Of a stretch of 10,580 nt of DNA, positions 6,345 through 10,580 are shown in pieces. The notes under the pieces are model-generated. The model saw only the letters and a program-made list of their open reading frames with translations. It was not told where the DNA came from and searched no databases. The stretch is taken from positions 1 through 10,580 of the forward strand of contig ONXX01000036.1 in the NCBI GenBank assembly GCA_900321955.1. Reading direction: 5' to 3'. The position numbers and the translations under genes were made by a program. How positions within the stretch are numbered: position 1 is the stretch's first letter; the number at the start of each line of letters is the position of its first letter. The stretch is from an uncultured Bacillota bacterium. GTDB taxonomy: Bacteria > Bacillota_I > Bacilli_A > Erysipelotrichales > Erysipelotrichaceae.

Positions 6345-6378
6345 ATCATTATAGCCGATGTTTTGCCTATGATAGAAT
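6345..6378. promoter_or_regulatory. Divergent promoter region between add and the nucleoside hydrolase operon
   Basis: The 86-base gap holds -10 boxes for both directions. On the minus strand there is a perfect TATAAT (6353-6348), giving a start near 6341. On the + strand either TATGAT (6368-6373) or the extended TGATAGAAT (6370-6378) is available, giving starts near 6380-6385. Neither has a clear -35. The arms ATCATTATAG (6345-6354) and CTATGAT (6367-6373) form an imperfect inverted repeat; part of this symmetry follows from the two opposed -10 boxes, but it could also be an operator that co-regulates both units. Confidence 0.45.
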
Positions 6379-6407
6379 AAAAGCGGCATATTAGGAAAGG
6401 ATCATTT

Positions 6408-7358
6408 ATGAGCGAAAAAAAGATAATTCCGGTCATTCTTGACGGTGATCCGGGTCATGATGATGCGATTGGCTGGGTCCTGGCTTCAACGATTCCCGAT
6501 TTTGATATCCGGGCGATCACGACGGTTGCCGGCAACCAGACCCTGGAAAAAGTGACATACAATGCCAGAAGGATCGCTGCTTTGCTGCATCTGAACGTTC
6601 CGGTGGCCAAAGGCCGAAACCGGCCCTTATGTTCGGATCTGATCATTGCACCGAACTTTCACGGACAGAGCGGACTCGATGGTCCGATCCTTCCCGAACC
6701 GAAAAATGAACTATCCGATCTTTCGGCCGTTGAACTGATGGCCAAGGTCTTAAGAGAATCCGAGGAAAAAGTGACGATCATTACGACCGGCGCGCAGACC
6801 AATGTTGCCGCCTTGCTGCTGGCACATCCGGAATTAAAGGAAAAGATCGGCATGATCTCTACGATGGGCGGCGGACTTCGAAACGGCAACTGGACAGCCG
6901 GTGCCGAATTCAATATCCTGGTCGATCCGGAAGCGGCGCATGTCGTTTATCATTCGGGCCTGCCTTTGCAGATGTGCGGTCTGGATGTGACGGAAAAAGC
7001 CATCGTCTATCCGCAAGACTGGGAGAGGATAAGAAGTTTGAATAATCCGGTGGCAAAGATCGTCGCCGAATGGTTTGATTTCTTCTTTATTCATATGAAG
7101 TCGCTTGGCTGGGAGGGGTGCTGCACCCATGATCCCTGTGCCGTCATGTCTTTGGCACATCCGGAGATCTTCGATATACGCGACTACTATGTTGATATTG
7201 AATTGAGCGGCCGCTATTGCCGCGGGGCAACAGTGGCGGATTATAGAGGAAGAAGCGGTAAGAAGCCGAATTGCCGCTGTGTTGTCGGTCTCGATCGGGA
7301 GGCCTTTGTCGATCAGCTTGTGAAAGCCTGCGGCACTTTTGAAGGATGGGAGATCTGA
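6408..7358 (+). CDS. Nucleoside hydrolase 1 (IUNH family)
   Basis: The 316-residue protein is a calcium-dependent ribonucleoside hydrolase that would split a nucleoside to free base and ribose. The diagnostic N-terminal cluster is DGDPGHDDA (Asp12, Asp14, Asp18, Asp19), followed by TTVAGNQ, FHGQSGLDGP with His85, GGGLRNGNWTAGAEFNILVDP with EFN at 167-169, and CTHDPCAV with His241-Asp242. In this family a His in the xHGxSG segment together with the HD pair often goes with inosine-uridine or pyrimidine hydrolases, but the substrate cannot be fixed. One deviation is TGAQTN (127-132) where GPLTN is usual, as in the next gene. ATG 6408 has AGGAAAGG (6393-6400) seven bases upstream. TGA is followed after one base by the next ATG, so the two hydrolases are co-translated. 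Ribose released here would be a substrate for the nearby ribokinase. Confidence 0.92.
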   Translation: MSEKKIIPVILDGDPGHDDAIGWVLASTIPDFDIRAITTVAGNQTLEKVTYNARRIAALLHLNVPVAKGRNRPLCSDLIIAPNFHGQSGLDGPILPEPKNELSDLSAVELMAKVLRESEEKVTIITTGAQTNVAALLLAHPELKEKIGMISTMGGGLRNGNWTAGAEFNILVDPEAAHVVYHSGLPLQMCGLDVTEKAIVYPQDWERIRSLNNPVAKIVAEWFDFFFIHMKSLGWEGCCTHDPCAVMSLAHPEIFDIRDYYVDIELSGRYCRGATVADYRGRSGKKPNCRCVVGLDREAFVDQLVKACGTFEGWEI

Positions 7359-7359
7359 T

Positions 7360-8292
7360 ATGAATAAGAAACCTGTTTGGATCGATACCGATACCGGTGT
7401 CGATGATGCCGTTGCCCTGGTTCTGGCTTCCACATTAAAGCAGATCGAACTGGTCGGTGCTTCGGCGGTTGCCGGCAACACTTCACTGCAAAATGCCTTC
7501 CGCAACTGCCGCAATGTCTTGAGCCTTGTCGGCAGGGAAGATGTTAAAGTTTTTCCTGGTGCAGATAGGCCACTGGTAATCGACCTGCATACGGCGGAAT
7601 ATGCCCATGGCCAGAATGGCTTAGGCGGGGCGATCATTCCGATGTCAAAGGCTCCTGAAGAGACAATGAAAGCCTGGGATGCCTTGTATGAAACGGCAAA
7701 AGAATATCAGGGCGAACTGATCGTCTGTGCGGTCGGTCCTTTGACCAATATCGCCATTGCGATCGCCAAGCATCCCGATATCGTCGGGATGATCAGGGAA
7801 CTCAACATCATGGGCGGCGCGGCGGACGGCGGCAATGTGACGCCTTGCGCCGAGTTCAACATCTATTCCGATCCGCAGGCTGCGGAAGCTGTCCTTCGTT
7901 CCGGGATCAAAGTCAATCTCTTCGGCCTGGATGTGACCCATAAGGCGTATCTGACCGAGGAAGATGTCAAGGAGATTGCCGCGATCGGCAACAGAGTTTC
8001 CGATCTGTTCCGGGATTCGAAACGGTCGATGTTTGAACAGTGGAGGAAATTCTACGAGAAGGGCATTTGCGAACATGACTCCTGTCCGGTGATGTATACG
8101 GCATATCCGGACTGGTTTGAGGGTCATAAATGTGGCATTTATGTTGAAACTCAAGGTACAATTACTTTTGGTAAAACTGTAACGGACTTATGGACCGATT
8201 ATAAATTCGAAGACCGTCACTGTCAGATCTTCCTGAATGTTGACAGGGACAAGTTTGTAGAAAGGATCAAAGAGGCCTACAGGTCGTTCTAG
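7360..8292 (+). CDS. Nucleoside hydrolase 2 (IUNH family)
   Basis: This 310-residue second IUNH-family hydrolase has the calcium cluster DTDTGVDDA (Asp9, Asp11, Asp15, Asp16), ASAVAGNTSL, YAHGQNGLGG with His83, the canonical CAVGPLTNIA (123-132), IMGGAADGGNVTPCAEFNIYSDP, LFGLDVTHKA, and CEHDSCPV with His239-Asp240. All expected catalytic residues are present. ATG 7360 is preferred over an in-frame TTG at 7339, because GGGAG (7348-7352) lies seven bases before it and the TTG would overlap the previous gene. It is clearly divergent from hydrolase 1, so the pair is an old duplication, probably with different nucleoside preferences. A segment near 8128-8210 is richer in A and T and uses codons such as CAA, GGT, ACT and GTA that are rare around it. 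The M18 gene follows after 14 bases. Confidence 0.92.
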   Translation: MNKKPVWIDTDTGVDDAVALVLASTLKQIELVGASAVAGNTSLQNAFRNCRNVLSLVGREDVKVFPGADRPLVIDLHTAEYAHGQNGLGGAIIPMSKAPEETMKAWDALYETAKEYQGELIVCAVGPLTNIAIAIAKHPDIVGMIRELNIMGGAADGGNVTPCAEFNIYSDPQAAEAVLRSGIKVNLFGLDVTHKAYLTEEDVKEIAAIGNRVSDLFRDSKRSMFEQWRKFYEKGICEHDSCPVMYTAYPDWFEGHKCGIYVETQGTITFGKTVTDLWTDYKFEDRHCQIFLNVDRDKFVERIKEAYRSF

Positions 8293-8306
8293 AAAGAGGG
8301 GAAAGA

Positions 8307-9726
8307 ATGAAAACAGTTTGGGAAAAATATGATGCAAAGACAATGAAGAGCGTTATGGCTCTTTCCGAGGATTACAAGAAGTTCCTCGACAACGCAAAGA
8401 CGGAAAGAGAAGCAGTAAACGAATCGATCGCCCGTGCAAAGAAAGCCGGATTCAAAGAATTCAAGGCACAGAAGAAAATCAAGGCCGGCGATAAATTCTA
8501 TTTCAACAACCGCGGCAAATCATTGGCTTTATTCGTCATCGGCAAGAAGCCTTTGGAAGAAGGCATGAATATCCTTGGTGCGCATATCGACTCTCCGCGC
8601 ATCGACTTAAAACCGAATCCTTTATATGAAGACAACGGTCTTCTGTTAATGGATACTCACTACTACGGCGGTATCAAGAAATACCAGTGGACAGCAAGAC
8701 CTCTGGCTTTGCATGGTGTTGTCTGCAAGAAGGACGGCAGCAAGGTTGATGTCTGCATCGGTGAAAAGGACGATGATCCGATCCTGGAGATCTCCGATCT
8801 TCTGATCCACCTGGCAAAAGACCAGATGACCAAGCCTGGTTCCAATGTCGTTGAAGGTGAAGACCTCAACGCTTTAGCCGGCTCGATCCCGGCCAAGACC
8901 AAGAAGGAAGAAAAGGATCCGGTCAAGAAGAACATCCTCGATATCTTAAAGAAGGACTACGGCATGGAAGAAGAAGACTTCATCTCTGCCGAACTGGAGC
9001 TGGTACCTTCCGGCAAGGCCAGAGACCTGGGCCTGGACAGAAGCATGGTTATGGGCTATGGTCATGATGACCGCATCTGTGCCTACACTTCTTTGGCTGC
9101 GTTATTGGAATCTGTCGATCCGGAACGCACTTCCGTCTGCATTCTTACCGATAAGGAAGAGATCGGTTCGATCGGTTCCACCGGTGCACAGTCCGCTTTC
9201 TTCGAGAATGCGGTTGCCGAACTGATCAATGTTTCCACGGATTACTCCGATCTGAAAGTCAGACATGCTCTGGAAAATTCCCGCATGTTGTCTTCCGATG
9301 TCTCGGCTGCTTTTGATCCAAACTACGCACAGGTCAATGATCCGAAGAATGCCGCTTACTTCGGCAAGGGTATCTCCTTCAACAAGTATACCGGTTCCAG
9401 AGGCAAGTCCGGTTCCAACGATGCTCCGGCAGAGTTCATCGCCAAGATCCGCAACATCATGGACAGGAACGATGTCAGCTACCAGTTTACGGAGCTCGGC
9501 AGAGTTGACCAGGGCGGCGGCGGCACAATCGCTTATGTACTGGCTAATAAAAATATGGATGTCGTGCGGCGGCACAATCGCTTATGTACTGGCTAATAAA
9601 AATATGGATGTCGTTGATGCCGGCATCGCCGTGCAGAACATGCACGCACCTTATGAAACTGCATCTAAGGCAGATATCTACGAAGCATATCGCGCCTATA
9701 AAGTATTCTTAAAGGAAATGGATTAA
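8307..9726 (+). pseudogene. apeB: M18-family aminopeptidase, frameshifted by a tandem duplication
   Basis: M18 enzymes are dodecameric two-metal aminopeptidases that prefer acidic or neutral N-terminal residues. ATG 8307 follows GAGGGG (8296-8301). The frame runs to TAA at 9594-9596 (429 residues) and shows GAHIDSPR (His93), MGYGHDDR (Asp254/255), TDKEEIGSIGS (Glu284 and Glu285), SSDVSAAFDPN (Asp331) and DQGGGGTIAYVLANKNMDVV. It then ends in the junk tail RRHNRLCTG. The missing end (DAGIAVQNMHAPYE and on to KEMD, stop 9724-9726) continues in another frame. Removing one copy of the exact 49-base repeat at 9517-9614 restores a 456-residue protein of normal length, with the last metal-binding His at 430. 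The product as written lacks that His and about 36 residues, so it is probably inactive. Alternatives are an assembly error or a reversible switch. All the rest of the gene looks intact, so any decay is very recent. Confidence 0.9.
9517..9614 (+). repeat. Exact 49-bp tandem duplication
   Basis: Bases 9517-9565 and 9566-9614 are identical over 49 positions, beginning GCGGCGGCACAATC and ending GGATGTCGT. The identity stops at both outer edges (9516 is G against 9565 T; 9566 is G against 9615 T), so there is no extra homology at the junction. As 49 is not a multiple of 3, the second copy shifts the M18 reading frame and brings in a stop at 9594. The left end lies in a short run of GGC units (9514-9524). 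Confidence 0.98.
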
Positions 9727-10580
9727 TGTTTCTCAATTATGAAGGCTCAGTTTTATCTTATGTAGCTTCGATCAGAAGATATTTTGGTCTGGCATCGAGC
9801 TACAGCCCTGATCCTTCGCTAAGCGACATCTTAGACAGACAAAGGCCTGAAAAGGTCTTTGTTTTGTTGGTGGACGGCATGGGAGCCAACCTGATCAAAA
9901 GAAAGCTTGCGGCAGACAGTTTTTTGAACCGCAATCTGCTGGCCAAGACCAATACGGTCTTTCCTTCTACCACGACCGCGGCAACCAGTGCGATACGAAA
10001 CGGCCGCCCGCCATGTGAAAACGGCTGGCTAGGCTGGTCACAGTATCTGAAGGAAGCGGATGACATCATCATCCCTTTCCGCTCGATGGGTTTCTACAAT
10101 GATGTCTGCTATGAGAAGGATATTTTCAAACGCTATGTGCCGATCCCGACGACCGAAGAGGAATTAAACAAGGCCGGCATTGAAGCCAGGATCCTTTTTC
10201 CTTCCTTTGAAGAGGACGGCTGCGAGGATTTTGATGAGATGTGCTGCCGTCTGGCGGATTTCTCCTATTCCGATCAGTATCGCTATATCTATGCCTATTG
10301 GGACAAGTACGATACCTATATGCATGAATACGGACCTTCTCACAAGATCTGTGATTCCTATCTCGAACACATCAATTACGAGATTGAAAATCTGGTAAAC
10401 AATCTGAGTGAGGACACGATGCTGATCGTTACGGCGGATCATGGTCAGGTGGATATTCACCGTCATTTCAATCTCTGCCGTTCCGAATTTGAGAAATATC
10501 TTGTCCGAAGACCTTCTCTGGAACAGCGGGCAATGTCTTTGTCCATCCGCAAGGGAATGGAGAAGGAATTTGAGAAGCGT
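9726..10580 (+). CDS. Type I phosphodiesterase/nucleotide pyrophosphatase-like protein (alkaline phosphatase superfamily), 3'-truncated
   Basis: An open frame of 285 codons begins at ATG 9726 and leaves the window. It overlaps the ancestral M18 stop by one base (TAATG), with AAAGGA (9711-9716) nine bases upstream. Alkaline-phosphatase-superfamily metal and nucleophile motifs are in order: VFVLLVDGMGANLI with Asp50; TVFPSTTTAATSA with the nucleophile Thr at about 82-83; YWDKYDTYMHEYG with Asp196 and His200; and IVTADHGQ with Asp238-His239. These match nucleotide pyrophosphatase/phosphodiesterases, which hydrolyse phosphodiester or pyrophosphate bonds in nucleotides or similar compounds. The final His-containing motif is beyond the window. 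No signal peptide is seen, so it is probably cytosolic. It could supply nucleotide breakdown products to the nucleoside pathway, but the true substrate is open. It is not a phosphopentomutase by its visible motifs. Confidence 0.88.
   Translation, partial: MFLNYEGSVLSYVASIRRYFGLASSYSPDPSLSDILDRQRPEKVFVLLVDGMGANLIKRKLAADSFLNRNLLAKTNTVFPSTTTAATSAIRNGRPPCENGWLGWSQYLKEADDIIIPFRSMGFYNDVCYEKDIFKRYVPIPTTEEELNKAGIEARILFPSFEEDGCEDFDEMCCRLADFSYSDQYRYIYAYWDKYDTYMHEYGPSHKICDSYLEHINYEIENLVNNLSEDTMLIVTADHGQVDIHRHFNLCRSEFEKYLVRRPSLEQRAMSLSIRKGMEKEFEKR

Noticed and set aside
9265..9726. A separate small gene at the end of the M18 gene
   Set aside because: Only its part after 9566 resembles protein, and that part is the shifted C-terminus of the M18 enzyme; the earlier part is an out-of-frame reading.
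9726..10580. Phosphopentomutase (deoB), which would complete the DeoD pathway
   Set aside because: The frame has alkaline phosphatase superfamily motifs, but their order and wording (VDGMG, PSTTTAATSA, ADHGQ) fit phosphodiesterase/nucleotide pyrophosphatases rather than DeoB.

Overview
This 10.6 kb window reads as chromosomal DNA of a low- to mid-GC Gram-positive bacterium (Bacillota). The signs are strong purine-rich Shine-Dalgarno sites, compact operons with ATGA and TAATG junctions, U-tract intrinsic terminators, and a Clostridium/Erysipelotrichia-style set of Mrp, M18 and M19 proteins. TGA is a real stop codon (GNAT, ribokinase, nucleoside hydrolase 1 and add all end in TGA), and tryptophan is read by TGG with a CCA-anticodon tRNA. 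The genetic code is therefore the standard bacterial one, not the Mollicutes variant. An erysipelotrichial origin is a guess.

Layout: (1) 1-716, the 3' part of an Mrp/NBP35 P-loop ATPase on the + strand, followed by two terminator hairpins. (2) 775-848, tRNA-Trp on the minus strand, with its promoter interleaved with that of the divergent + strand pair GNAT acetyltransferase (906-1436) and GT4 glycosyltransferase (1433-2590). (3) 2653-5212, a tightly coupled + strand operon: purine-nucleoside phosphorylase (deoD), ribokinase (rbsK) and an M19 dipeptidase. It ends in a bidirectional terminator shared with (4) the convergent minus-strand adenosine deaminase-like gene (add, 5281-6321). (5) 6408-10580, divergent from add: two tandem nucleoside hydrolases of the IUNH family, an M18 aminopeptidase broken by a frameshift, and a type I phosphodiesterase/nucleotide pyrophosphatase-like gene that runs off the window.

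Together regions 3-5 form a nucleoside scavenging block. The add product would deaminate adenosine, DeoD would split purine nucleosides by phosphorolysis, the two hydrolases would split nucleosides by hydrolysis, and ribokinase would feed the freed ribose to ribose-5-phosphate. The phosphodiesterase-like protein could act upstream on nucleotides, and the M19 and M18 peptidases add peptide salvage. The metabolic link is inferred from family knowledge and gene order.

The most striking direct observation is an exact 49-bp tandem duplication (9517-9565 and 9566-9614) inside the M18 gene. It shifts the frame, removes the last roughly 36 residues including the conserved metal-binding His, and separates the translated end of the gene from the start of the next one. 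It is either a real recent mutation or switch, or an assembly artefact. Other points are an adenosine deaminase-like protein with Asp where the catalytic Glu is expected, and two genes whose stop codon lies in the loop of their own terminator hairpin. I found no mobile element, CRISPR array or phage gene, and nothing that is clearly a wholly new system.
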